Positions 28,431 through 38,389 are shown, numbered from the stretch's first letter. The stretch: 64,000 bases of DNA from Limisphaerales bacterium (GCA_024761205.1 JAMASS010000009.1:1-64000), one strand, 5' to 3'. The notes: generated by a model from the sequence alone, not told the origin. Numbers and translations: made by a program.

Positions 28431-29255
28431 CTAGGCGGCGGCTCGCTGCCCTGCTTGGCGGCGGCGATGCCAAAGGGCGAAGGCGCCCAAGCCCAAGGCA
28501 AAGAAAAGCGCATACTCCGAGGGCTCCGGCACCGCCACTGCGCTCACGCTGAATTGATAAGGAAGGCGTAGGCCATTTGGGTCAACAACCTCTACCCATC
28601 CCTCCCCCATATGATACCAATGATCGTCGCCAATCGACCATCCCTGCAGAGACCCGGCGTCCTCATTCGGCACGTCTGTTGCGCGTAGTATGTAAAAATC
28701 ATCCTCTGATGGTAGCCCTGCGCTCGTATACGTCAGCCAATAGGACGTCTCCGGTTCCAGGAAAACCGTAGTGCCGGCGGGCGGCACAAACTCATACTCT
28801 CTTATCGTCCTTGGTTGATCCCCGCTCAACACCGTCAACGGGCTATCGAGGGAGCCGGGGGCGCCAAAGGTATCTCTTAGAATACTGGCCTCAAAACTGC
28901 CGGGTGTGCCTTGGCCCTGGGGTTCACTAAAACTCCCGGTGATCTTGTTCAGCGTCCAGTCGGTGAGGCCTTCGGGAAGCGGGCCGACGGTGAACTGTAT
29001 CGCTGTCGATTCACCATTATAAAGAGGGAGGTCCCACTCCCAGCTCTGTCCCAAGTTGCTGACGGCGACGCTCTGAGCAGCGGCGTCAGGTTGGAGGGCG
29101 AGGGCGGTCAGGAGGCCGGCGAGGGTGAGTTTAAGCCCTTGGCCTGTCCGCCGAGGGCGGTCTGTCTTCAAGCGATAAACTCGGGGGGGGGGGGTACTCT
29201 CCGCGAATGTCCGGGTGAGGTTAATTCGGCTCCAGATTTCATCATCTCTGCACAT
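28431..29255 (-). CDS. PEP-CTERM-anchored secreted protein
   Basis: Exported beta-rich protein with a C-terminal sorting signal: VPEPSEYALFFALGLGAFAL, i.e. Pro-Glu-Pro, a single hydrophobic helix and an RRR tail (HRRRQ), recognised by exosortase. A signal-peptide core (LTLAGLLTALALQ, ending near DAAAQ) lies at about residues 43-60 of the frame from ATG 29255. The body resembles choice-of-anchor surface proteins with FLEPETSYWLTYTSAG. The start is uncertain: ATG 29255 lies upstream of a 12-G run, while a TTG at 29171 lies downstream of it and would give a normal short signal peptide. If translation begins upstream of the run, slippage would switch expression. A truncated paralogue lies 300 bp downstream. 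Confidence 0.82.
   Translation of the reverse strand: MCRDDEIWSRINLTRTFAESTPPPRVYRLKTDRPRRTGQGLKLTLAGLLTALALQPDAAAQSVAVSNLGQSWEWDLPLYNGESTAIQFTVGPLPEGLTDWTLNKITGSFSEPQGQGTPGSFEASILRDTFGAPGSLDSPLTVLSGDQPRTIREYEFVPPAGTTVFLEPETSYWLTYTSAGLPSEDDFYILRATDVPNEDAGSLQGWSIGDDHWYHMGEGWVEVVDPNGLRLPYQFSVSAVAVPEPSEYALFFALGLGAFALWHRRRQAGQRAAA
29183..29194. repeat. homopolymer run of twelve G (poly-C on the coding strand of the PEP-CTERM gene)
   Basis: Twelve consecutive G on the plus strand lie inside the 5' end of the PEP-CTERM reading frame, encoding Pro-Pro-Pro, or in its leader if the TTG at 29171 is the start. Such tracts are slippage-prone. It is the longest mononucleotide run I noticed in the window. 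Confidence 0.9.
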
Positions 29256-29465
29256 AACATAAACGGTTAAAGTTTCATTCATTCCCCCGGGCTCATTCAA
29301 AGCCGCTTGTCGGGAGACCGTTTCTCAGCAGACCTTCACGGGCGGAATCCGTCAAGGAGGAAACGTGATTTTTTTTCGGTTTTTTCTCAGCGGGCGGCCC
29401 TCAGCGGTGGAACGGGGCGAGGATGGGCGGCGAGGCTGCTTGCAAGGATGTAGCGCAACTAGTGT

Positions 29466-29609
29466 TACAAACTGACCGCGTACTGCGACGCGGGGCTAAG
29501 AGATGTCTATAATCTTGAGGCGGATTCGTGGGAGTTCATGGTTCAAGGCTTTGATAATCAGGTGTTGTTGACGACGGACGGCGGTTCTCGACGAATCGCA
29601 CTGATGTGA
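29466..29609 (+). pseudogene. C-terminal stub of a sulfatase
   Basis: An open stretch ending at TGA 29607 reads YKLTAYCDAGLRDVYNLEAD, then SWEFMVQGFDNQVLLTTDGG and SRRIALM. This matches the C-terminal end of sulfatases of the type carrying YKL..Y....G.LYDLEKDPWEF and ending near LLTTDVG. The catalytic N-terminal three-quarters are absent, and about 15 residues typical between WEF and the last helix are deleted. A bare tail of a lost gene. Confidence 0.55.
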
Positions 29610-29772
29610 AATGGGCGTGATTGGAACCACGGAAACTGAGAAGGGATGAGTCTCTGCAAAGCTATCGCTTTTGACTCGTTAGTTTAAGCATCATCTGCTG
29701 CGCTCGTGGCAATACTGCCGTCCGCGGAGCTTTAATTGCGTTTGTGTAGCACGGCGGGAGACTGAGGTTGGA

Positions 29773-30510
29773 TCAATGTCTTGCCGGTGGGGGTTGCTTT
29801 TTGTGCTGGAGAAACCAGCGGTAAAGCTCTGAATTTGCGTAGCTTGCTGTCCAAGAGTCGTGTCCTGCCTCCGGATAAATGGTGAATTTCGGCGTTCCTC
29901 CCGCCTTCTCCATGCCTTGCACCATGTCTTGGGATTGAGAGATGGGGACCACTTTATCTTTGGCGCCATGAAAGACCCAAGCGGGCAGGTGTTTGATCCG
30001 GCGGGCGTAACGGGGATTGCCGCCGCCGCAGATGGGGGCAATGGCGGCGAACTCATGGGGGTAATTCACTGCTGTGTCCCACGTCCCGTATCCCCCCATG
30101 CTGAGGCCGGTGAGATACACGCGGTCCCGGTCGACTTTATGAGTGTCCATCACGTGTCTGACAAGGGCCATGATGTCCGGCGCGTTCCAGCGTTGTCCGC
30201 TCGGGCACTGGGGGGAGAGGACAATGAATCCGAAGTCCGGATCAGATTCCACAATCTTGGGCGGGCCGTGTCTTTTAACGCGCTCGATGTTGCTTCCTCG
30301 CTCACCGGCGCCGTGCAAAAAGACAATCATCGGCAAGGATTCGGCGGTTTCATACTGCTCCGGCAGATAGAGCAGGTAATCTAGGGATCGTCGGATTTCG
30401 AAGCGGTCGGCTTTTTGACCGGCTCCGACTGGGGGCGCCGTATTGAAAAGGGCGATGAGCATGGCGAACAGCATGGCGTTGCGGTGGTTTCGATATGTAT
30501 TGGTGGACAT
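29773..30510 (-). CDS. secreted alpha/beta hydrolase (esterase/prolyl-oligopeptidase-like)
   Basis: 245-residue esterase-type hydrolase. The signal peptide (MSTNTYRNHRNAMLFAMLIA, cleavage near VGAGQ) predicts export. HGAGERGSN is the oxyanion strand. The nucleophile is the Ser of GLSMGGYGTWD near residue 140, the acid is in FHGAKDKVVP, and the catalytic His is in YPEAGHDSW near the C-terminus, so the triad is complete. Proteins of this type (phospholipase/carboxylesterase or poly-hydroxybutyrate depolymerase-like) often accompany polysaccharide-degrading genes and act on acetyl or feruloyl esters. Substrate unknown; neighbours are sulfatase debris. Confidence 0.85.
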   Translation of the reverse strand: MSTNTYRNHRNAMLFAMLIALFNTAPPVGAGQKADRFEIRRSLDYLLYLPEQYETAESLPMIVFLHGAGERGSNIERVKRHGPPKIVESDPDFGFIVLSPQCPSGQRWNAPDIMALVRHVMDTHKVDRDRVYLTGLSMGGYGTWDTAVNYPHEFAAIAPICGGGNPRYARRIKHLPAWVFHGAKDKVVPISQSQDMVQGMEKAGGTPKFTIYPEAGHDSWTASYANSELYRWFLQHKKQPPPARH

Positions 30511-30609
30511 AGGATATATTTTTTGGTTTGGAACTCAGCTGGCGCTAACCTTACCCTGGCGACTTGTTTGAAGGGATCGAGTTCCGTTGGCATTCCGGAA
30601 CCTTGAATT

Positions 30610-30901
30610 CCATCAAGTGGTCTGAAAGCGCCGATTCCGTTTGTGCTCTATCAGCTCGGAGGGGTTGATGTCGAAGAAATGTTTGAATTCTTCGTTCCGG
30701 CATTCTCGATCAGAAGGCCCGCCAACTCTGGCGGTCGAGGTGCATTTCCGATGAGTTTTCGCGGATTAGAAAGTCCTCGCTCCACCATTTATCCAATGTT
30801 GTCAATCATGGCGTTCCAGGTCTTGGATCGAGACGCATTGATTTCGACCTCGATGGAGACGTTGGCGGCGCCAGCCGTAGTATTGTCTTTTGTTCATTCA
30901 T
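30610..30901 (-). pseudogene. remnant of a SRPBCC-domain (AHSA1-like) protein
   Basis: After an ATG at 30901 and a quick frame change the minus strand reads ANVSIEVEINASRSKTWNAM followed by IDNIG and a stop. The adjacent frame continues with KWWSEDFLIRENSSEMHLD and RQSWRAF. This follows the N-terminal half of SRPBCC/AHSA1 proteins (I-V-I-xAP--VW-A-TD--WW--F----MHLE---GGR-F). The C-terminal half is unrecognisable. It starts where the preceding conserved-family remnant ends, so the two were probably neighbours in one transcript. Confidence 0.6.
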
Positions 30902-30904
30902 CTT

Positions 30905-31732
30905 GAGTGCTTTTTTGACTTCTGTGGATTTTGTCTTTGGGCTGTTTTTCAAGGTGTTTCAGCTGGGTCAGATTCTGAATATCCAAATTGATGTGGGTGA
31001 CGGGTCGGAAACTGACTCGCTTTCTTGTAAAGGGCTTCGGAAGGCTGAATCACAGTGCCGTATGGTTCGAGCATGGCCGCATTGCTGGGATCCCAGTCGG
31101 ATGAGCTGCAGACTCATGAGAGGATCATCAATATGGTGGAACTCGATGCTCGAGAATTCGATTATATCGATCTCGATATGATCAGTGGTGAAGTCCGTTC
31201 AGGAGTGATTCCAGCAGGGCTTCTGGGGTGTGGTAGAGGAAAAATGTGGCGTAGGGTAGTTTGACCTTGAGGATGCCCAGTACTTGCCTGTTGCTGGGTG
31301 TTTGAATCGTCAAGCATGCGAGGGTGGATGATGATTTGACTAGCTTCGTCTCTGGGATGTGATTGGAACTTGACGCCATTCATCCGTGACATTCGTTGGT
31401 TCCTTTGAAATTCTGTGCGGAAACGATGTCAGCAAAGGTAAAAAGATGTTCGAAGATCGCGCGAGTGATGCAGGCGCGCGAGGTTGAGTTGGCACTCGTA
31501 GTTGAGCATGTCCTGCAGAGGTATCGCTCGCAAGTGCGGCAGATGGCGCCACTCACTTGCATTGAGTTATAGGCGGAAATGCTTTTGGAAATGATTTCAG
31601 CGGCTCTCCCTGGGTAAAGAACCAAAGTATGGCTTCCTGTCCGGTGCCGATTTTCGCAAAGGTTCCGTATCGCTTGGCATCCAGATTGAGGGCCAGTGCT
31701 TTGCCGCAGGTGTCTGGTTCTTCGGTTGGCAT
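30905..31732 (-). pseudogene. remnant of a conserved uncharacterised protein family
   Basis: From ATG 31732 the frames give ALALNLDAKRYGTFAKIGTG, GQEAILWFF, then in another frame ISAYNSMQVSGAI, and next FQSHPRDEASQIIIHPRMLD and VLGILKVKLPYATFFLYHTPE. The tail VSFRPVTHINLDI remains near 31005. The pattern (NLD..YGTFAEIGAGQEV..FF, then FQTHPR.EPSQIIIHVRMLD, then VSFRPVTHVTLDM) is one I recognise as a widespread conserved protein of about 480 residues whose database names vary and whose function is not established. Frame changes and stops are frequent, and the middle is shortened. Non-functional. Confidence 0.6.
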
Positions 31733-32158
31733 GGCGTTAATTGCTGGGTGAAGATTTAGTTTGTGCTCGGATGGCTAGGGGGGCTGCTATTCACTTTTGA
31801 TTTGGCGCGAAGGGTGGGTTGCCATGCGATGAATCCCGCCAAGATGCTTGTCGATAACTCTATAGGTCCTCAAGATGTCGGTTGATGCAATTGTTTGATG
31901 ATTCACGTGAATCATGTTTTCGACTAGTCGGTATCCTCCGACTCACCTTGTTGTCGGTATGACTTTGGATGGACTTGAGTGAGGTAAGTTGCTGTGAGGC
32001 AACGCAGAGGCTAGGCTGCGCAGTCCAGGATGATCTTCGGGGTGGACCACTTGCACACTTTTACCCGCACTCTTTTGGTCGTTGGGGGGTGTGGGTGGTT
32101 GAATTGACAGTGAGGCTTGAGGGCAATTAGATTCCTCATTTCGGTATTTCCTAGTTTT
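31733..32158. other. intergenic region before the DUF1549/DUF1553 gene
   Basis: About 425 bp without a supported gene. The promoter of the 32159 gene should lie here, since everything upstream is decayed and on the other strand. No clear -35/-10 pair or hairpin was singled out. Confidence 0.4.
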
Positions 32159-35100
32159 ATGGGCAGAACCAGAGACTTAATCAGGATCGTTAACCTGCAG
32201 CGATGGGGGTCCGCTGTTTTGGCGGGGACGCTCCTTGGTCCCCTGTTGATGGTGGTCCCGTGGGGCAGGGCGGCTGCGCCGTTGTCTTTCAACCAAGATA
32301 TTCGACCGATCCTTTCTGAAAATTGTTTTCTTTGTCATGGCCCCGACGAAGAGGGACGGAAGGCGGACCTACGACTAGACGAATCAGGCAGTGCTTTTGC
32401 CGATCGAGACGGTATTCAAGCGATTGTGCCAAGCAATCCGGAGGAGAGCGAGTTGATCCGTCGAATTCTAACCGATGATTTGGACGCTCGAATGCCGCCG
32501 GAGGACTCTGAACGAATCCTGACAAATGAGGAGAAGGAACTACTAAAAGCCTGGATTGCTGCCGGGGCTAAGTATGAGCGGCATTGGGCTTTTGAACCCA
32601 TAGTCAAGCCGGTGGTGCCCGATGTCCCTGACGATACTCTTTGCGCCAACCCGATTGACCGATTCATTCTCGCCCGGTTGCGCGAGCTTGATCTTGATTT
32701 TTCCCTGGAGGTCAGCAGGGAGAAGTTGATACGCCGCGTGAGTTTTGACCTAACCGGCTTGCCACCGACGGTCGATGAGATTGACGGCTTCTTAAACGAT
32801 CTTGAGTTTGGGAGCTATGAGCGTTTGGTGGATCGGTTGTTGCAGCGAGAATCGTATGGCGAACGCTTGGCCTCTGAGTGGCTGGATGTGGCGCGGTATT
32901 CAGATACTTATGGGTATCAAGTGGATCGGGATCGTTTTGTCTGGCCGTGGCGGGATTGGGTCATTGAAGCTTTTAATGCCAACCTTCCCTACGACGAGTT
33001 TATGACCTGGCAGATCGCAGGAGATCTATTGCCCGGAGCGAATGAACGCCAAATTTTGGCAACTACCTTCAATCGTTTACATCCGCAAAAGGTAGAGGGC
33101 GGCAGCGTGCCGGAAGAATTCCGAGTCGAGTATGTAGCGGACCGGACGCAGACTTTTGCGACGGCGTTTATGGGACTGACGCTGGAGTGCGCTCGGTGTC
33201 ATGATCACAAGTATGATCCGCTGAAGCAAAAGGAGTATTATCAACTGACGTCGTTTTTCGCGAACATCGATGAGGCGGGGCTTTATTCCTACTTTACCGA
33301 TTCGATCCCCACGCCAACATTGGTTCTTGGACCGAAAGAAAGCCAGGAGCAGCTTCGCATATTGCGAGAGGAGACATTACCCGAGCGGATTGAAGCCGTG
33401 GCGAATACGGTCAAAGAAGCCGGGAAGGCGTTTGAATCTTGGCTCACGGACGGAAGGGGAACCGAGGAGGCCATCAAATCAAGCGTAGCTTACTTCGACT
33501 TTGAATCCATTGAAGATGGCAAAATTCCCAATCTGTGGGAGGCCGGGAAACCGGCGACCACAGCCGCGGCAAATCAACAAGTTGCCGGGAAGGAAGGGTT
33601 TGGCCTGGCGTTGACGGGGGATGATGAAGTGGACTTAAAGGTGGGGAATTTTCCCCGACATCAACCCTTCAGTTTTTCTCTTTGGGTCAAGCTTCCGGAA
33701 TCCTATGACCGGTCGGTCATCTTTCATCGTTCTCGGGCGTGGACGGATGCTGCCAGTCGCGGTTACCAATATCTAATCAAGGAAGGAAACCCCAGCTTTT
33801 CACTGATTCACTTTTGGCCGGGGAATGCGATCCGAGTCCGCGGCCGCAATCCCTTACCGGTGGGCCGGTTTGTTCATCTGGGGGTGACCTATGACGGCTC
33901 CTCTCGAGCGGAGGGCATTCGTCTGTTTGTCGACGGCGAGGCGATTGAACTCACGATGGTCAGGGATTGCCTGACCAAGAACATTACTGGGGGTGGTCAT
34001 GATCACGTGGCCATCGGGGCTCGGTTCCGGGACAAGGGTTTCAAGGGAGGGGTGGTCGATGAGTTCCGGATATTCGACCGAGAGTTGGCGCCGGTGGAGA
34101 TGCGCCATCTTTTTGACGGTGAGACGCTTTCCATCCTAAGGGAGAAGTCGGTGGAGGCGCTGTCCGAGAAGGAGAAGGACCTGTTAAGAGCTTATTTCTT
34201 TTTGGCCATTGACCCTCAGGTTGCGGCGGTGCGGGATGAGTTGAAAGCGGTTCGGAGTCAGATGGCGCAGATTGAGGATGGCTTGCAGGAAATCATGGTG
34301 ATGAAGGAGCGGTCCCATGCACGAACCTCCTATCTGTTGAGTCGGGGCGCTTACGATGCCCGCTCGGAACCCGTGGTTAACGAAACCCCGGCGGTACTGC
34401 CTGGTTTTCCAGAGGACCAGTCGCGGAATCGTCTTGGCTTGGCGAAATGGCTCGCCTTGCCGTCGCATCCGCTAACGGCAAGAGTGGCGGTGAACCGCTA
34501 TTGGCAGATGATTTTTGGTCAGGGCCTCGTCAGAACACCCGAGGATTTTGGCAGTCAAGGGAGTCCGCCTTCCCATCCGGAATTGTTAGATTGGTTGGCT
34601 GCGGATTTCATTGAGAATGGGTGGAACGTCAAACGATTATTGCGCCAGATGGTGGTGTCAATGACTTATCGACAAAGCTCTACGGTGAGTGCTGAGTTGA
34701 TGCGACGGGATCCCGAGAATCTTTGGTTGGCGTGGGCTCCACGATATCGTCTGCCGGCCGAGATGATCCGTGACAATGCCTTGGCTGTGAGTGGGTTGCT
34801 GGTCGACAAAATTGGCGGCCCGCCGGTCAAACCTTACGAGGTGGCCGTCTCATTCAAGCCGACGAAAGTGGACGAGGGCGAGGGGCTTTACCGAAGGAGT
34901 CTTTACACCTATTGGAAACGAACCGGGCCTGCGCCAGTGATGATGGCGTTGGATGCGTCAAAGCGGGATGTGTGTTCCGTACGGCGTGAAACCACAACGA
35001 CGCCACTCCAGTCGTTTGTATTTATGAACGATCCACAGTTTGTGGAAGCGGCGCGACATCTGGCGCTAGCGGTGATGGATAGCAGTGCCAAGGATGATGC

Positions 35101-35347
35101 CGAGCGGCTGGATCACGTCTTCCGGCAACTCACTAGTCGGCACGCAAAACCCGCGGAATTGGCCGTGCTCGGAAAATTGTTCCAAGAACAGAAAGATTAT
35201 TTTGCAGCGGACGTAGAACGGGTGAAGGCATTTCTTTCAGTGGGTTCGAGTGCGTTGTCAGAAGAAAAGCAGACGGTGGATTTGGCGGCTCTGGCTGTGG
35301 TCGCCTCGGGAGTGATGAGTCATGATGAATGCATCATGAAATGGTAA
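32159..35347 (+). CDS. PSCyt1/DUF1549/DUF1553 protein with LamG-like insertion (exported, cytochrome c-like)
   Basis: Very large exported protein of 1062 residues. After a signal peptide (MGRTRDLIRI, hydrophobic core ending WGRAAA) comes a PSCyt1 domain with a heme-c-binding motif CFLCHG and DARMPPE. DUF1549 follows (RRVSFDLTGLPPT, WLDVARYSDTYGY, and a second CxxCH in LECARCHDHKYDPL). A concanavalin/LamG-like insertion lies at about residues 450-660 (FSFSLWVKLPES, VHLGVTYDGSS). DUF1553 closes the protein (NRYWQMIFGQGLVRTPEDFG, WLAADFIENGWNVK). The stop overlaps the start of the DUF1501 gene, so the two are co-translated. The pair is abundant in Planctomycetota and Verrucomicrobiota, near sulfatases; its role is thought to concern polysaccharide degradation but is unproven. 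Confidence 0.93.
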   Translation: MGRTRDLIRIVNLQRWGSAVLAGTLLGPLLMVVPWGRAAAPLSFNQDIRPILSENCFLCHGPDEEGRKADLRLDESGSAFADRDGIQAIVPSNPEESELIRRILTDDLDARMPPEDSERILTNEEKELLKAWIAAGAKYERHWAFEPIVKPVVPDVPDDTLCANPIDRFILARLRELDLDFSLEVSREKLIRRVSFDLTGLPPTVDEIDGFLNDLEFGSYERLVDRLLQRESYGERLASEWLDVARYSDTYGYQVDRDRFVWPWRDWVIEAFNANLPYDEFMTWQIAGDLLPGANERQILATTFNRLHPQKVEGGSVPEEFRVEYVADRTQTFATAFMGLTLECARCHDHKYDPLKQKEYYQLTSFFANIDEAGLYSYFTDSIPTPTLVLGPKESQEQLRILREETLPERIEAVANTVKEAGKAFESWLTDGRGTEEAIKSSVAYFDFESIEDGKIPNLWEAGKPATTAAANQQVAGKEGFGLALTGDDEVDLKVGNFPRHQPFSFSLWVKLPESYDRSVIFHRSRAWTDAASRGYQYLIKEGNPSFSLIHFWPGNAIRVRGRNPLPVGRFVHLGVTYDGSSRAEGIRLFVDGEAIELTMVRDCLTKNITGGGHDHVAIGARFRDKGFKGGVVDEFRIFDRELAPVEMRHLFDGETLSILREKSVEALSEKEKDLLRAYFFLAIDPQVAAVRDELKAVRSQMAQIEDGLQEIMVMKERSHARTSYLLSRGAYDARSEPVVNETPAVLPGFPEDQSRNRLGLAKWLALPSHPLTARVAVNRYWQMIFGQGLVRTPEDFGSQGSPPSHPELLDWLAADFIENGWNVKRLLRQMVVSMTYRQSSTVSAELMRRDPENLWLAWAPRYRLPAEMIRDNALAVSGLLVDKIGGPPVKPYEVAVSFKPTKVDEGEGLYRRSLYTYWKRTGPAPVMMALDASKRDVCSVRRETTTTPLQSFVFMNDPQFVEAARHLALAVMDSSAKDDAERLDHVFRQLTSRHAKPAELAVLGKLFQEQKDYFAADVERVKAFLSVGSSALSEEKQTVDLAALAVVASGVMSHDECIMKW

Positions 35348-36834
35348 CGAAAGCGAATGCGATGCAACAACTGATTTCTAATGACCCGCGATGCGCTGGA
35401 TATGAGTCCCCGATAGGCATGGGACGTCGGCAGTTTCTGCGCCAGTTTGGCATGGGGCTCGGGGCGTTGGCTCTGGCCGATATGGGGTTCTCCCTTTCGC
35501 AGGCGGCAGAGCCGCTAGGTGCGCAGGATTCCCTGGGCTTGTGCCATTTCGCCCCGAAGGCGAAGCGGGTGATCTATCTATTTCAGAGTGGGGGTCCCTC
35601 GCAAATTGATCTGTACGATCCCAAGCCGGAGTTGAGCCGCCGGCACGGCGAGGAGCTGCCAGAGTCTGTGCGTCGGGGGCAGCGACTCACTGCCATGTCT
35701 GGAAATCAGGCCAGTTTGCCGATGGCCGGGTCACCGTTTAAGTTTGAGCGCCACGGCCAGAGCGGAATTCAAATCTGTGAGATCTTACCGAATGTCGCAA
35801 GTATTGTGGATGATATCTGTGTTGTTCGCTCGATGTATACCGAGGCGATCAATCATGGTCCCGGAGTGACTTTCATGCAGACGGGATCGCAGTTCCCGGG
35901 CCGGCCCAGCATGGGCGCTTGGCTGAGCTATGGGTTGGGCGCCTTGAACGCGAACCTCCCTTCTTTCGTGGTGCTCGTGACAAAAGACAAGGGAGGCCAG
36001 CCTTTGGTGTCGCGGCTGTGGGGCAGCGGATTCCTGCCGTCGAAGTTTCAAGGCGTTCGCTTTCGCTCCGGCAAGGATCCGGTCTTGTACTTGAATAATC
36101 CTGCGGGCATCAATGCCGAGGGGCGACGCATTATGCTGAATCGTCTGAGGGAATTGCATGAGCTGCAGCTTGACGAGTCCGAGAATGCGGGGATTGAAAA
36201 CCGGATTGCACAGTATGAAATGGCTTTTCGAATGCAGATGTCGATTCCCGAGGTTTTTGATTTGTCGGACGAACCGAAGTCCGTCTTAGCGAATTACGGT
36301 GAGGATGTGAAGAAGCCGGGTTCGTTTGCGGCTAATTGCTTGTTGGCGCGGCGTTTGGCAGAGCGCGGCGTGCGCTTCATTCAGTTGTATCATCCGGGAT
36401 GGGACCAACATGGCGGCCTCCAGGGTGGCATTACGAAACAGTGCCAAGAAACCGATCAACCTTCAGCGGCTCTGGTCAAAGATCTGAAGGAGCGGGGGAT
36501 GTTGGACAATACCTTGGTGATTTGGGGCGGTGAGTTTGGCCGCACGAATTATTGTCAGGGTAAGCTGACCGAAGAGAGTTTCGGGCGCGATCATCATCCG
36601 AAGTGTTTCAGTCTTTGGATGGCGGGCGGTGGAATCAAGCCGGGCACTGTTTTTGGAACCACCGATCCCTTTGGCTACAATGTAGTTGAAGACGGCGTTC
36701 ACATCCATGATTTCCATGCGACTCTGTTGCATTTGCTAGGGATTGACCACGAGCGGCTCACCTTTAAGTATCAAGGCCGGCAATTTCGTTTGACTGATGT
36801 TCATGGAAGAGTATTGCGACCGATTCTCGCCTAG
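35329..36834 (+). CDS. DUF1501 protein, Tat-exported (sulfatase-fold)
   Basis: 501 residues. A twin-arginine signal lies about 32 residues in (MGRRQFLRQFGMGLGALALA), so it is exported folded through Tat. The DUF1501 body has VIYLFQSGGPSQIDLYDPKPEL at the start and WDQHGGLQGG in the middle. VIWGGEFGRTNYCQG and GRDHHPKCFSLWMAGGGIKPG follow, carrying the conserved His pair and acidic residues of the alkaline-phosphatase-like fold, and the protein closes with HDFHATLLHLLGIDHERLTFKYQGR. The gene starts 19 bp inside the preceding gene. It is the constant partner of DUF1549/DUF1553 proteins; a sulfatase- or phosphatase-like hydrolysis is possible but no formylglycine motif exists. Confidence 0.94.
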   Translation: MHHEMVTKANAMQQLISNDPRCAGYESPIGMGRRQFLRQFGMGLGALALADMGFSLSQAAEPLGAQDSLGLCHFAPKAKRVIYLFQSGGPSQIDLYDPKPELSRRHGEELPESVRRGQRLTAMSGNQASLPMAGSPFKFERHGQSGIQICEILPNVASIVDDICVVRSMYTEAINHGPGVTFMQTGSQFPGRPSMGAWLSYGLGALNANLPSFVVLVTKDKGGQPLVSRLWGSGFLPSKFQGVRFRSGKDPVLYLNNPAGINAEGRRIMLNRLRELHELQLDESENAGIENRIAQYEMAFRMQMSIPEVFDLSDEPKSVLANYGEDVKKPGSFAANCLLARRLAERGVRFIQLYHPGWDQHGGLQGGITKQCQETDQPSAALVKDLKERGMLDNTLVIWGGEFGRTNYCQGKLTEESFGRDHHPKCFSLWMAGGGIKPGTVFGTTDPFGYNVVEDGVHIHDFHATLLHLLGIDHERLTFKYQGRQFRLTDVHGRVLRPILA

Positions 36835-36989
36835 TTCAAAAGCAAACTGCCACTCATAGGGAGCCATGAGACGCTGTCTTTATTATCTTCGCAATGAAAG
36901 TTAGGGGCTTGTAGAGCCTTTGGCGCCGAGGGGATACCGGACTACCTCAAGAAGGGGCCGAGAATTATCTTTTTGGGGTTCGATTATGG

Positions 36990-37239
36990 CTGCCGGTGAC
37001 TACATAGCCATCATTGATGCCCAACTGCGACGGGTTTGCAGCAGGACGTCCCTGAGTTGATTAAATTGCGGGAGAGTCAACCTGACTACGCCATGTCGGG
37101 AAATGGTGTCCACATGAATCGAGACAATCACCGCCTTTTGGTTAGGAGTTTGTTGGATGAGTGGGGCGTCAAACTGGAGTCTGATTTTCTGAAAACCTCG
37201 TCAACTTTTGTCATCAGCACTCCATGCAAACTTGGCTGA
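36990..37239 (+). pseudogene. C-terminal remnant of an SGNH/GDSL hydrolase
   Basis: An open tail reads ELIKLRESQPDYAMSGNGVH and then MNRDNHRLLVRSLLDEWGVK. The segment SGNGVHMNRDNHRLL occupies the place of the catalytic Asp-His block (DGVHPNxxGHRLLA) of SGNH hydrolases, but the Asp is Asn. Upstream, another frame gives YIAIIDAQLR. The Ser-containing N-terminus is gone. It stands tail to tail with a second SGNH remnant on the opposite strand. Confidence 0.5.
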
Positions 37240-37269
37240 CTCACGTCGCACAATAAGGCAGCCAAGCTT

Positions 37270-37850
37270 GAATGAACGATTGAGGGAACGCTTTGCTAAA
37301 GAGTGTGAGACTGTGTTGCCAAGCCTCATTCAACGACTTGGCTAGTTGTGATATCAGGAGCTGGTCGACTTGGGCGTGGGCTTCGGATTCCCAGCGGATG
37401 CTGTTGATGTCGCTGGTTTGGATGCCGTCACCCAGATTGAGGAAGTCGCAGCCTAGTTCGATAACGAATCTCTGGTGATGTAGGATGAGTGCTCTTGATT
37501 TTTCTGCGCCTCCCTTAAAACGGTCGGCGACTTCTGAGTTTGCCAAGCGGGGCGGTGCCAGGGGGGATTTGAAGCGCTTGTCCGGCTGGTCCAGTTTCGC
37601 TCTTTTGAACTATCTTGACCGAGACGGAAGTGCCCTTGGCGATATCGAAAGTGCTGAGCGAAAACACTTTTTAAGATCATTGGTGCCGAGGAGAATAACG
37701 GCTTGATCCAGCGGGGCAATTCCAAGCAGGGATTTAGATACTCCTTTCCGCTTCGGTAACCCCAACAATGGTATCTAGCCTAGCCATACGGTCGTCCGTC
37801 CATTTGGGTCTTTTCGATCACGCAGAAATCGCTCCGAGCCGGACCTGCAA
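37270..37850 (-). pseudogene. remnant of an SGNH/GDSL-type hydrolase
   Basis: From about 37790 downward, GRTTVW is followed in other frames by LLGIAPLDQAVILLGTNDLK, which has the conserved GTNDL of block III. The last frame reads RFKGGAEKSRALILHHQRFV, ELGCDFLNLGDGIQTSDINS and IRWESEAHAQV, the Asp-x-x-His block with DGIHLDAEAH altered to IRWESEAH. The catalytic GDS motif at the N-terminus is not readable. At least two frame changes and stops. Confidence 0.65.
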
Positions 37851-38038
37851 AATGCCAGTCCCATGAATCGTTCTGGGATAACGTTCCCTGATGCCTGAGA
37901 TAAAACCTCAGGTGCTCAAATCTTTGCAGCAGAGGGTGCTCTTCATGGTTTAGCGGCTCCTCTGGAGGCTCCTAGGTACAGCAAAAGGTCTTCTGCCCTT
38001 GGAAGCAGAAGACCCTCGGAGTCTCGGTTTAAGCCAGA

Positions 38039-38389
<351 letters not shown>

